DNA from: Autumnicola sp041679265
GTDB lineage: Bacteria > Bacteroidota > Bacteroidia > Flavobacteriales > Flavobacteriaceae
Assembly (NCBI RefSeq): GCF_041679265.1
Contig: NZ_JBGFSM010000001.1
Coordinates: forward strand, 310,001 to 374,000
Reading direction: 5' to 3'
DNA: 64,000 bases
The notes beneath the pieces are model-generated. The model saw only the letters and a program-made list of their open reading frames with translations. It was not told the origin of the DNA and searched no databases. This document shows, one piece after another, positions 51,654 through 59,969 of this stretch (positions are counted from its first letter, which is position 1; each line of letters begins with the position of its first letter). Made by a program: the position numbers and the translations under genes.

Positions 51654-54401
51654 TTAGAAATTCTTAATAAGGAAATTTGTCAAATTCTCTTCTTTATCCA
51701 AATCCATTTTTTTGCGGAGCCTGTAGCGGTGAACTTCCACCCCTCTTACCGAAATACCCATTAATGGGGCAATCTCTTTAGAAGAAAGATTCATCTTTAA
51801 ATAGGAACATAGTTTTAAATCTTTATTGGTGAGTTTGGGATATTTTTCCAGAAGATCTTTAAAAAAATCTTCATGTAATTCATTAAAATTGGTTTCAAAT
51901 ACCTGCCATTCATCCTTATTCTTTATAGCAGTATTTATCTTGTTCATAATATGCTTTAAACGGAACTGGTTGGAAAATTTGTCCCTGTCCTTATTTAATT
52001 CTCCCTGAATATCCATTAAAACTTCATTCTTTTTGGCGGCCATCATAGTAGAATTGGCTAGTTCTTTTCTTTTAAGGGTAATTTCGTGCCTTAACCTCTC
52101 CTTTTCCATTTCATTTATACGCTCCCGGTGCTCTTCCTCAAATTTTTGTTCCAGCAGCCACTGGTGTCTGGTAAGTTTAAGCCGGTTAAACCAGTATAAA
52201 AATCCAATTACACCAATAATAAGCAGTAAATACACCAGCCTCATAACATTGGACAGATACCAAGGGGGATTTATACTAAAGGAGTAAGTGGTAATATCTG
52301 AAACCTTATCCTGCGGCCCCAGGGCAAAAAGCTTCAGCTTATACTCTCCGTGAGAAAGATTTTGAAGTTTAACTAAGCCATTCTTAACCTCCCCACGGAT
52401 TCCTGAGCTTCCTTCCAGCTCATAATGAAGAAGTGCGGCATCTGAAGCTGGAAGTGCGGCTCGTATAGTAATTTCGCGGGAACTTTTAAATGGAATTTCC
52501 GGGGTGGCATTTAATGGATAATCTCTTTCCTTATCTGCAATTCCCCGAAGTATTGGTTTTGCAAAGGATTGATGCTCCTTCTCCCGAAGAAGTTTTTGCA
52601 GGTTAATGGCAGCAAAACCATCATTAAGGGTGATATAATAAATAGAATCATTACACTTAACTATTTTTTCATTCCCCTTCACCAGTCGCCTGTCTAATGC
52701 ACTAAAAGCAACAGTCGCTTTAGCGTCACCAAAATCTGTATATACCAGTGAATTGTTTAACAGGTTTACAAACCAATACTCATCACTTTCATTAAATATG
52801 AGCCGGTAACCTGTAAAGGCATCTAACTCTTTAAAAATTTCAAGACTGTCTGTAAAAACATTATATCTGTACCACCTATTTCTGTGAAAAACAGCAATAT
52901 TATTCCTGATTTTAAAGACATCAACTTTTGAATTCCTTAGGCCATCAATGTTATTAACCTCTTCAACAACCGGCTTGTGCCGGACATTTTTGTTAAGAAC
53001 TATTCTATATGCACCATCATAAGGGTGTACGGCCCAAAAAATATTATTGTTTTCAAAGATGATTTTTTTTACCGGAAAATCGATACTGTCCAGCTGCCGC
53101 ATTTCCTTTACAGAGGGCATGTAACTGCTAATTCCTGTATAAGTACCAACCAGGTAATGTTCATCATCACCTGGTAAAGGCATGATTTGAAAGCCTCCCG
53201 TACGCCGCTCAACAGGTAAAAAAGTATCTTTTTCGACAACAAAGAGGCCCGTATTATGATTGGCGTACAGCTGATCATCCAAAACTTCAAGATTCCAGGT
53301 ATGCCCCTGCGAACCTTCTATAATGGACAGTTCTTCCTGGTCGTTAAGAGTGTACACCCCTGTGTTACTGGCTATATACAAATGGCCTTTGTAGAAAGCG
53401 ATGTCATAAACTGCCCCGAGTTCACCGCTTTCATCGGTAAAAAAATCTATTGGGGAATCAAGGTCTATTTTGTCAATCCCATTATCAAGGCCAAGCCATA
53501 CTTTTCCGTTCTTCTTAGCCATACCCAATACTGTATTGTTCTGCAGGCCTCTGTTGCGGTTGTAAATACGGATTTCATTACTGGAAAATTTATACTGAAT
53601 AATTCCATTCTTAACTGTTCCAATAACAATCTCATCATCTGTAATCTTCATAATATGATTCAATTCGTAATCCTGAATCAAATTATTTAGTTGAGGATCT
53701 GGGTAAAGAAAGAATTTCTCTCCGTCAAATTTATAGAGGGCATTTCTGGTTCCTACTAATAATGAATCTCCCTGCACCAGGATATCCAGAACAGTTTTTC
53801 CCTGCAGAACTTCCTGGTTAGGAAGTGGCTCCAGTATGCCGTCATCATTAAGAAAATGCAAACCTTTAAGGCTTACCGCCACCAAAAGTTTATCCTTATA
53901 CACAGTCATCTTGTTAGTGACCAGCTTTTTTATGGGCCTGATGCTATCCTCTTCATATTTATAAACTGCTCCAAATGACCTGAAATATATTGCATTATTA
54001 AAGGAGAGAATTTCCCAAAATTCCTCACTTAAAACAGGATAATCTCCCAATTTAGACATCAGGGAACGGTAATGCATTTTTCCATTTACATCCCGCTCCC
54101 AATATCCGAATTCCCTGTAAGAACCGGTAAATATTTTGTCTTTATAAGAATAAACAGACCTTATGGTCGCACCTGTTTCCAAGGGAAAAAGCTCCCAGCG
54201 CTGACCGTCGTAACTAAGAAGCCCCTGGTTATTTGCAGCATAAACAATCCCGCTATTATCTATGGAAACATCCCAATTTTGGCTGGCGGCATCATAGTCT
54301 ACCGAAGAAAAATTTTGTATAGGTGGATTTAAGCCCTGTGCAGTAGAACTAAAGTTGCATAAGAACAAGTATATCAACAAATAGAACATTTTCACCTTCA
54401 C
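51654..54401 (-). CDS. Propeller/Y_Y_Y transmembrane regulator with LuxR HTH
   Basis: A 915-residue one-piece regulator of the PUL. A signal or anchor (about 1-21) precedes repeats of the two-component regulator propeller type in the periplasm (for example NQGLLSYDGQRWELFP, KNGKVWLGLDNGIDKI). A Y_Y_Y domain follows (about 640-730, ending NPPWYLS), then one membrane helix (VYLLLIIGVIGFLYWF), a coiled coil (about 765-810) and a LuxR helix-turn-helix (about 855-910, LSSKEIAPLMGISVRGVEVH). Unlike hybrid two-component systems it has no histidine kinase or receiver domain. It should sense glycan fragments in the periplasm and switch susC directly. It faces the same way as susC, 223 nt upstream. Confidence 0.93.
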   Translation of the reverse strand: MKVKMFYLLIYLFLCNFSSTAQGLNPPIQNFSSVDYDAASQNWDVSIDNSGIVYAANNQGLLSYDGQRWELFPLETGATIRSVYSYKDKIFTGSYREFGYWERDVNGKMHYRSLMSKLGDYPVLSEEFWEILSFNNAIYFRSFGAVYKYEEDSIRPIKKLVTNKMTVYKDKLLVAVSLKGLHFLNDDGILEPLPNQEVLQGKTVLDILVQGDSLLVGTRNALYKFDGEKFFLYPDPQLNNLIQDYELNHIMKITDDEIVIGTVKNGIIQYKFSSNEIRIYNRNRGLQNNTVLGMAKKNGKVWLGLDNGIDKIDLDSPIDFFTDESGELGAVYDIAFYKGHLYIASNTGVYTLNDQEELSIIEGSQGHTWNLEVLDDQLYANHNTGLFVVEKDTFLPVERRTGGFQIMPLPGDDEHYLVGTYTGISSYMPSVKEMRQLDSIDFPVKKIIFENNNIFWAVHPYDGAYRIVLNKNVRHKPVVEEVNNIDGLRNSKVDVFKIRNNIAVFHRNRWYRYNVFTDSLEIFKELDAFTGYRLIFNESDEYWFVNLLNNSLVYTDFGDAKATVAFSALDRRLVKGNEKIVKCNDSIYYITLNDGFAAINLQKLLREKEHQSFAKPILRGIADKERDYPLNATPEIPFKSSREITIRAALPASDAALLHYELEGSSGIRGEVKNGLVKLQNLSHGEYKLKLFALGPQDKVSDITTYSFSINPPWYLSNVMRLVYLLLIIGVIGFLYWFNRLKLTRHQWLLEQKFEEEHRERINEMEKERLRHEITLKRKELANSTMMAAKKNEVLMDIQGELNKDRDKFSNQFRLKHIMNKINTAIKNKDEWQVFETNFNELHEDFFKDLLEKYPKLTNKDLKLCSYLKMNLSSKEIAPLMGISVRGVEVHRYRLRKKMDLDKEENLTNFLIKNF

Positions 54402-54568
54402 AACTTGTATGGTTTTTGTGCAGTTAAATTAACCAGCTGTTAAGGTTACAAAGATACGTGATTAGAAGAATTATTCTCTGTTGGAACTACTAATAATAGC
54501 AGTTAGAAAATTTATAAATTATGATATTGAATGAAGAGTAACTAAGCGATAAATTTAAAAGCCGGCGC

Positions 54569-55123
54569 TTACAATGATTTCCATATTTCCGGGAGACCTT
54601 TTTGTTTTCCCTTTAAAGGATCGGTATCAGGAATAGGTAAGCCTGAAATATTTTTATCAGCCTTTGGGCGTTCCCCTTCTTTGCCGGTATTAATATCGTA
54701 ATCACTACCGTTGGGATAAGCTCCAACAACTTTAAAACTATTGTCACTCTCCAGCCTTTTATGACCCACCCCTGCGGGAATTATGATAATATCCCCAGCC
54801 TCTACTATTATTTCAGAACCTTCTTCTCCTCCAAGTTTTAAAAGAGCAGTGCCACTGTAGACACCCAGGACTTCATGGGAGGTACTATGATAATGGTGAT
54901 AATCAAAAACCCCGTTACGCCAGGAATTTGTCCAGTTATTTTTGGCAAATCTTTCTTCAAGCCATTGTGCTCCCTCCTCATCCCGTTTTTCAAAAGCATT
55001 TTTGTAGACTAGCAAAGGGAGTTTATTATTCGGGATTTTACCGTCGTCTTTAAATGTTAATTCTCTGGGTTCCACCTCTCTTGTTTTAAGTTCCTCTGAA
55101 GTTAAAACATCCCAGTTAAACAA
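54569..55123 (-). CDS. Cupin domain protein, YjlB-like
   Basis: A 184-residue cytoplasmic protein with one cupin barrel. The metal site motif appears as YHHYHSTSHEVLGVYSGTA (histidines and glutamate), with the second half in IIIIPAGVGHKRLE. The C-terminal part (NPTD-like IPDTDPLKGKQKGLPEIW) fits the YjlB group, whose function is not known. It lies upstream of the PUL regulator on the same strand with 167 nt between, and there is no sign that it belongs to the PUL. Confidence 0.82.
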   Translation of the reverse strand: MFNWDVLTSEELKTREVEPRELTFKDDGKIPNNKLPLLVYKNAFEKRDEEGAQWLEERFAKNNWTNSWRNGVFDYHHYHSTSHEVLGVYSGTALLKLGGEEGSEIIVEAGDIIIIPAGVGHKRLESDNSFKVVGAYPNGSDYDINTGKEGERPKADKNISGLPIPDTDPLKGKQKGLPEIWKSL

Positions 55124-55177
55124 TCAATAACTAGCTAACAATTTAATATGTTTTATTGAAAGACCTATCTGAAAGTT

Positions 55178-55429
55178 CTACAGGTATAATTGCAGGTTTT
55201 CCAGGTGGCTCTCAAAATCGGTATGGTAATTATTTAGCAGAACAGCAATTAATTCTCCTATGGCATCCTGCCGGTCTTCAGATTTAAACATAAACTGAAT
55301 TTTGCTCCAACCTCTAATATCGCAGACCATCATTCCTTTGGAATCTTTAATTACCTGGCCGGCGCTTTCATAAACAACAGGAAAGTCTATAGTTTCCAGT
55401 GCCAGCATTGCTTTTTCATTCGCTATCAT
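55178..55429 (-). CDS. Small conserved-looking protein, function unknown
   Basis: An 83-residue protein without signal peptide or membrane helix. The alternation of strands and helices (ALETIDFPVVYESAGQVIKD, MMVCDIRGWSKIQF) looks like a folded alpha/beta protein, and codon use is like its neighbours. It could form a unit with the cupin gene 54 nt downstream. I do not recognise the family. Confidence 0.6.
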   Translation of the reverse strand: MIANEKAMLALETIDFPVVYESAGQVIKDSKGMMVCDIRGWSKIQFMFKSEDRQDAIGELIAVLLNNYHTDFESHLENLQLYL

Positions 55430-55663
55430 AACAGATGTTTTAAAAATTTTTGTAAAAATAAGGAAGGCTCTTGCGAGGTGGTTTATGGGGATATTAACAC
55501 TGAAGCCGCTTCGTTACCTCAGGGTTAAATTACTAATAAGGAAGCGATAAAAGTGGTTCCCAGGACCCAATAAAGTTCTACAAAATAATAATATCGCAAT
55601 AGAAAGGATTTAAGAGACAGATCTCACATAGAACAGCAAGAGATAAGACAGATATTCTATATA

Positions 55664-55700
55664 ACAAAAAAGCCTCTTTCCAATTAATGGAAAAAAGCTT
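55664..55700 (-). terminator. Strong intrinsic terminator of the candidate small RNA
   Basis: A 13-bp stem with a few G-U pairs (55670-55682 with 55688-55700, loop of 5) is followed on the minus strand by a T run. No protein gene ends close upstream; the CPBP gene stops more than 220 nt before it. Confidence 0.85.
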
Positions 55701-55848
55701 CTCATTGGCTACAGCTGGAGAAAACCAGCTTCTTAACCTATTTATCCCGATTGTACGGGACAAACAACACAACTTCTTATTATTTTTTTAGTGAGGAAGT
55801 TACCTCACCTACTTCTTTATCTTCTCCCGCAATGCCTTATCAACAGGT
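55665..55848 (-). ncRNA. Candidate small RNA, 6S-like
   Basis: A stretch with no supported gene has its own promoter (TATATTTG, complement of 55852-55859) and a strong terminator (55664-55700), giving an RNA of about 180 nt. Read on the minus strand, CATTG near the 5' end can pair with CAATG near the 3' end, and GGAGAA can pair with TTCTCC, enclosing a large open region. Inner hairpins are GTGAGG/CCTCAC, TCCCG/CGGGA and AGCTGG/CCAGCT. Length, closing stem and bubble suit a 6S RNA, which binds RNA polymerase holoenzyme. A Flavobacteria-specific 6S class (6S-Flavo) is known, but I could not compare sequences. Confidence 0.5.
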
Positions 55849-55851
55849 GTG

Positions 55852-55859
55852 CAAATATA
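55852..55859 (-). promoter_or_regulatory. -7 promoter box of the candidate small RNA
   Basis: TATATTTG on the minus strand matches TAnnTTTG in all fixed positions. The -33 region has no clear TTTG, so promoter strength is uncertain. Confidence 0.55.
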
Positions 55860-55923
55860 CATATTTTAAAAATTAGGATAAAATCTGATTGAAAGCTTAT
55901 CAGCCTTTCTACACCCTTTGCTG

Positions 55924-56682
55924 TTATTTTTTGCTTGATATCCAAACTACAGGGATCATAATCAACAAAATTATTGAAAACAACATATTATAGCTAATAA
56001 TTCCAGGCATCTCTTCTGTTTGAACGAGGTTATGACTAATAAAAAAGAACAGATTACCCGCCCAGTGCATTGACCCTGTGATCCACAAATTTTTTGAATT
56101 AATTAAAGGAATTGCAAAGACTATTCCCAGTAAAAATAAATAAAGTAATACCTCCAGCCCGTCATTTAAACGATAAATATGATTAAGCAAATATATTAAT
56201 GCCGATATAAAAATTATATAAACAGGCCTAAGTTTCCCTTCTAATAGACGGTATACAAGTCCGCGGGTAAGAATATCTTCTGAAAAAGACGTAAAAAGCA
56301 CACCTACTGCAAAGACTAAACTGTTCTTTATGATGATATGGAGTGATGGAATATCGGTAACTTTTTCTATATCCAGATAAATAGCCAAACCCCAGGGAAC
56401 ACTATAAAGGATAACTCCCAGCATAATTCCCAATAGTACAAATAGAACTGGTTTGGGAGAAATTGGAAGACCCCATGCTTTTAATCCATTTTGGGAATAC
56501 CAGTGCCCTGCCAGGAGGGCCGCACCAAAAAACATGAATTGAAAGATAAAGAACAAGCTGGCACTATCCTTAAACATAATCATGTACTCTGCCAGATGAT
56601 ATAGCAGGAAAAGCACAAGAAAGGAAGCATATAATATATTATCCCGGTGGTGATTTAATCTTATTCCAAAAATTACTGACAT
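55924..56682 (-). CDS. CPBP family intramembrane protein (Abi-like)
   Basis: A 252-residue protein with about seven or eight membrane helices. The CPBP/Abi core is visible: FSEDILTRGLVYRLL (E135, D136, R140) instead of the usual double glutamate, and the histidine H168 in YLLNHIYRL. In related enzymes these residues form a metal site for proteolysis within the membrane (Rce1-like). The change of the second glutamate to aspartate may still allow metal binding. Such genes often give self-immunity or unknown functions in Bacteroidetes. No substrate is evident. Confidence 0.8.
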   Translation of the reverse strand: MSVIFGIRLNHHRDNILYASFLVLFLLYHLAEYMIMFKDSASLFFIFQFMFFGAALLAGHWYSQNGLKAWGLPISPKPVLFVLLGIMLGVILYSVPWGLAIYLDIEKVTDIPSLHIIIKNSLVFAVGVLFTSFSEDILTRGLVYRLLEGKLRPVYIIFISALIYLLNHIYRLNDGLEVLLYLFLLGIVFAIPLINSKNLWITGSMHWAGNLFFFISHNLVQTEEMPGIISYNMLFSIILLIMIPVVWISSKK

Positions 56683-56838
56683 CTTGAAAGCTGACCAAAA
56701 TAGGATCTAAATTTAAATTCTTTTTTCTTTGCTTTTTATTTAAGAAGTAAAATTTTTGCACCGTCATGCTTCCTGTGATTTCTTAAAAACGGCAGTTCAG
56801 GTTTTATTTCTTATGAAATTACATCACTCTCTTTTTTA

Positions 56839-57225
56839 TTAATCAAGTAAACTAAGGATAGCCTTTATTTTTTCTTTATTGATCGGCTTCATAAATAGCT
56901 CTTTCACATAGGGATGATTTGCCACCTCTTCTATTTCTTCAGGATTTTTTGAAAAGGTGAGAATAAATATTACCGGCTTATGTTTAAAATGAACATCATC
57001 TAATTGATCAAGTACATCTTTTGCAGATAGAACAGGCATATTAAGATCAAGAAAAATCAATAGCTTATTATCCGCTTCATTATATTTTTTAATAATTTCC
57101 AGCGCATCCTGGGGAAAATTCGTTTTTATAATCTCGGTACCGGGGAAATGTTCTTTAATGGTAATGGCCTGTATGGCATTAATTATTGGTTCGTCATCAA
57201 TCATGACTATTTTATCAAATTTCAT
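56839..57225 (-). CDS. Single-domain response regulator
   Basis: A 128-residue receiver domain with no output domain. Acidic pocket D10-D11, phosphorylation site D60 (LLIFLDLNMPV), switch threonine T90 (FILTFS) and conserved lysine K113 (FMKPI) are all present. In Bacteroidetes such stand-alone receivers (often called CheY-like or Rcp-like) are partners of membrane kinases encoded elsewhere. No kinase is adjacent. Confidence 0.92.
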   Translation of the reverse strand: MKFDKIVMIDDEPIINAIQAITIKEHFPGTEIIKTNFPQDALEIIKKYNEADNKLLIFLDLNMPVLSAKDVLDQLDDVHFKHKPVIFILTFSKNPEEIEEVANHPYVKELFMKPINKEKIKAILSLLD

Positions 57226-57693
57226 AGGGATATTTTTTATAATTTTTCACCACCTGTACCTTTCAAAACCTCAATTTTGAGCTAGTCCTTCTTGAGCTTA
57301 TGCACGAATATACTTTCTTCAGCATAAAAAACGAAGTCATTCCGGTTGTAATTTTATTTAATGATTATTTGCTAAAAAGAGATCTAATTTTTGCAGGTAT
57401 ATTTTTCCAATAATTTTCTCTTTTTTTGCATAACTCATACCCTTACTGTAAATGTAAAGAAGAAACACCGTAGCGCTTTTAAAGTTCTACTGCCTTTATA
57501 AGTATTTGCTATGTTCCTCCCATAGAACTTTATAAGCTCCCGTACAAAAACCTGAATATTTAGTAAATCTTTAGAATAGCTTTATATTTTTACAGCTTTA
57601 AAATCCTTCCGGGTGCCGGTGGGTAAGTAAAATCTGTTTAAAAGTTAAGGAGAATTTTCTGGTAAGAAATGACCTTTTAAGGTATTAAGAAAA
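57226..57693. other. Divergent intergenic region before the ArnT-like operon
   Basis: 468 nt without a supported gene. TATATTTT at 57583-57590 is a possible -7 box (7 of 8 matches) for the glycosyltransferase operon, about 100 nt before its start. No clear operator, repeat or RNA fold was seen in the rest. Confidence 0.4.
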
Positions 57694-59289
57694 ATGGATA
57701 AAAAAAGTTTTGGCTATCTTTTAGGTGTAGTATTGTTATTACTTATTACAATCAATTTTCCGGGATTAACCGAAAGCAGTGAAGCCCGGTATGCTGAAAT
57801 AGGCATGGAAATGTTTACCTCCGGTGATTTTTTACATCCCCGGCTCCTGGGAATTTTGCATTTTCACAAACCCCCGCTAACCTATCTCATTACCAGTTTT
57901 GGATATCAGCTTTTTGGGGTAAATGAATTTGGGGCTCGTTTCTTCCTTGTGTTCGCCCTGGCCATACAAATGTGGCTGATTTACAGGATCTCCTGGGAAT
58001 TATATAGGGACAAAGGATTAAGCAGGCTTAGCATGGTTCTTTATGGCAGCCTTCCGCTGGTGCTGGTATCCATACTTAATCTAACAACAGACGCTTTTTT
58101 AAACACTTTCATCCTGGCGGCTATTTATTGTTACCTCTGCGAGCAGAGAAATAAAAAGAAAATTTTTACTTATGCTGCCGCTCTGCTTTTGGGAATGGGG
58201 GTACTCACTAAAGGCCCCGTGGCATTTTTGCCATTTTTGATATTTGTGATCTTTCACAGGTATTTTTTAAAAATCCCCTGGAAAATCGGGGTACATGAGA
58301 TACTGGCAGTGATATTATGCCTGCTTTTATCTCTCTCATGGTTTGCTGTAATAATAATGGAGAGGCCGGCCCTGTGGGATTATTTTACAAATCACCAGAT
58401 AAAAGACCGGGTAATGAACGCGCAGGTTTTTCACAGGGAAGAAAGCTTCTGGTATTATATTGCTTTTATCCCCTTGTTGTGTTTTCCTTATTTCTATATC
58501 ATTATATACCGGTTCTTTAGTAAAAAGAAGAGAAATTCAGGAGAGGACAAAGCACTCATGTGGACGATCATTATTTTACTTTTTGCGTTCTCCTGCTTCT
58601 CTTCAAAATTAATCCTGTACCTGCTCCCTTCAGCTCCTTTTATAGCGATTCTTGGTGCAAAGACATTATATTACAAACCTGATGGCCTGCAAAAATTAAC
58701 AAAAAAAATTCTTCTAATCTTGCTTTACATTATCGGCATCGGCGGAAGCATCTTTTTAATCATTAAACAGATTTATTTGCCTTCTGTTGTGCTATTATTT
58801 CTCCTAATTTTTTCCCTGTTTTGGCTCTATAGGAAAAAATCCGGCCTTTCTTTAATCAACATAAGTATGGGGTTTACAGCAATGATCCTGGTTTTGTATG
58901 CCAGCTTTGGATTTTATAATCCTTCAGCTATAAACAGCTATAAAGGCATTTTTCAGGAAATGGAAAATAATTTTCCTGACTCCTCCACTTTGCTGATATA
59001 TGACCAGTTAATCCCTTCAGCAAAAATTTATACCAACAAAAAGGTGGTTACCATTCATGATAATAACTATAAGACGCAGCGGGAAATTCAGTTTGAATCG
59101 GCAGATAATCCTGTTAATTACCTGGATATTTCAAATGAAGGCGAGATTGAAGATTTAATACAGGAATTGTTAAAGCCTGCAAGCATTCTTATGATAAGAA
59201 AGAAGGACCTGAAAGATTTTCCTCTAAACCCGCAAGATTATAAGCCGAAAAAGACTGAAATTGGTAAGTGGTATTTTTACAGCAACTAA
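57694..59289 (+). CDS. ArnT-like membrane glycosyltransferase (GT83/PMT fold)
   Basis: A 531-residue inner membrane protein with about 11-12 helices. The first periplasmic loop has the family motif ESSEARYAEIGMEMFTSGDF followed by HFHKPPLTYLI; the acidic residue there is the catalytic base in ArnT and related enzymes that move a sugar from an undecaprenyl-phosphate carrier to lipid A or another acceptor. The C-terminal soluble part is shorter than in ArnT. Two-component genes follow after 11 nt in the same operon, which recalls lipid A modification under PmrAB-type control. The sugar and acceptor cannot be read from sequence. Confidence 0.85.
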   Translation: MDKKSFGYLLGVVLLLLITINFPGLTESSEARYAEIGMEMFTSGDFLHPRLLGILHFHKPPLTYLITSFGYQLFGVNEFGARFFLVFALAIQMWLIYRISWELYRDKGLSRLSMVLYGSLPLVLVSILNLTTDAFLNTFILAAIYCYLCEQRNKKKIFTYAAALLLGMGVLTKGPVAFLPFLIFVIFHRYFLKIPWKIGVHEILAVILCLLLSLSWFAVIIMERPALWDYFTNHQIKDRVMNAQVFHREESFWYYIAFIPLLCFPYFYIIIYRFFSKKKRNSGEDKALMWTIIILLFAFSCFSSKLILYLLPSAPFIAILGAKTLYYKPDGLQKLTKKILLILLYIIGIGGSIFLIIKQIYLPSVVLLFLLIFSLFWLYRKKSGLSLINISMGFTAMILVLYASFGFYNPSAINSYKGIFQEMENNFPDSSTLLIYDQLIPSAKIYTNKKVVTIHDNNYKTQREIQFESADNPVNYLDISNEGEIEDLIQELLKPASILMIRKKDLKDFPLNPQDYKPKKTEIGKWYFYSN

Positions 59290-59300
59290 AATGTTGCGCT

Positions 59301-59969
59301 ATGAACATTTTGGTAGTAGAAGATGAAGCGGGCATTGCAGGTTTTATTAAGAAAGGCCTGGAAGAAGAGTCTTTTTTAATAGAGGTGGCACCCGAAGGCA
59401 AAATGGGATTAGAAAAGGCTTTATCTGGCAAATTCGATTTGATTATCCTGGACTGGATGGTTCCCGGTCTTAGTGGTATAGAAATTTGCCGGCAACTTAG
59501 AAAGGCAGACAAAGAAACCCCGGTGATTTTCCTGACCGCGAAAGATACCGTGGAAGAGACAATTTTCGGCCTTCAGTCCGGCGCTAATGATTATATAAAG
59601 AAACCCTTCCACTTCCAGGAACTGCTGGAGCGCATTAAAGTACAGTTAAGGCCACAATCAGGAGAGCACAGTATTTTTACACTGGGTCCCATAGAGTTAA
59701 ATACTGGTACACATCAGGTATTTAAAAACGGGGAAGAAATAAGTCTTACCTTCAAGGAATTTGCCCTTTTGGAATTCCTCATCCGCAACAAAGAAAGGGT
59801 TTGTACCCGCACCAGGATCATAGAAAAAGTTTGGGATATCAACTTCAGTTATAATACCGGCGTGATAGATGTTTATATAAACGCACTTAGGAAAAAGCTC
59901 AAACTTGGCGCAGAGGAGAACTACATACAAACTGTAAGGGGATTAGGCTATATCGCAAAAGAAATATGA
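59301..59969 (+). CDS. OmpR-family response regulator
   Basis: A 222-residue regulator from the ATG at 59301, which gives the standard start MNILVVEDEAGI. The receiver has acids E7-D8, phosphorylation site D51 (LIILDWMVPG), T79 and K101 (YIKKPF). The winged-helix DNA-binding domain (about 125-222) has LTFKEFALLEFLIRNKERV and ends TVRGLGYIAKEI. The stop overlaps the kinase start by 4 nt, so the pair is translationally coupled. It is probably activated by that kinase and likely controls its own operon. Confidence 0.94.
   Translation: MNILVVEDEAGIAGFIKKGLEEESFLIEVAPEGKMGLEKALSGKFDLIILDWMVPGLSGIEICRQLRKADKETPVIFLTAKDTVEETIFGLQSGANDYIKKPFHFQELLERIKVQLRPQSGEHSIFTLGPIELNTGTHQVFKNGEEISLTFKEFALLEFLIRNKERVCTRTRIIEKVWDINFSYNTGVIDVYINALRKKLKLGAEENYIQTVRGLGYIAKEI

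Noticed and set aside
55578..55772. A 64-codon frame on the minus strand
   Set aside because: It overlaps the strong terminator and hairpins of the candidate small RNA and has no folded-protein character.
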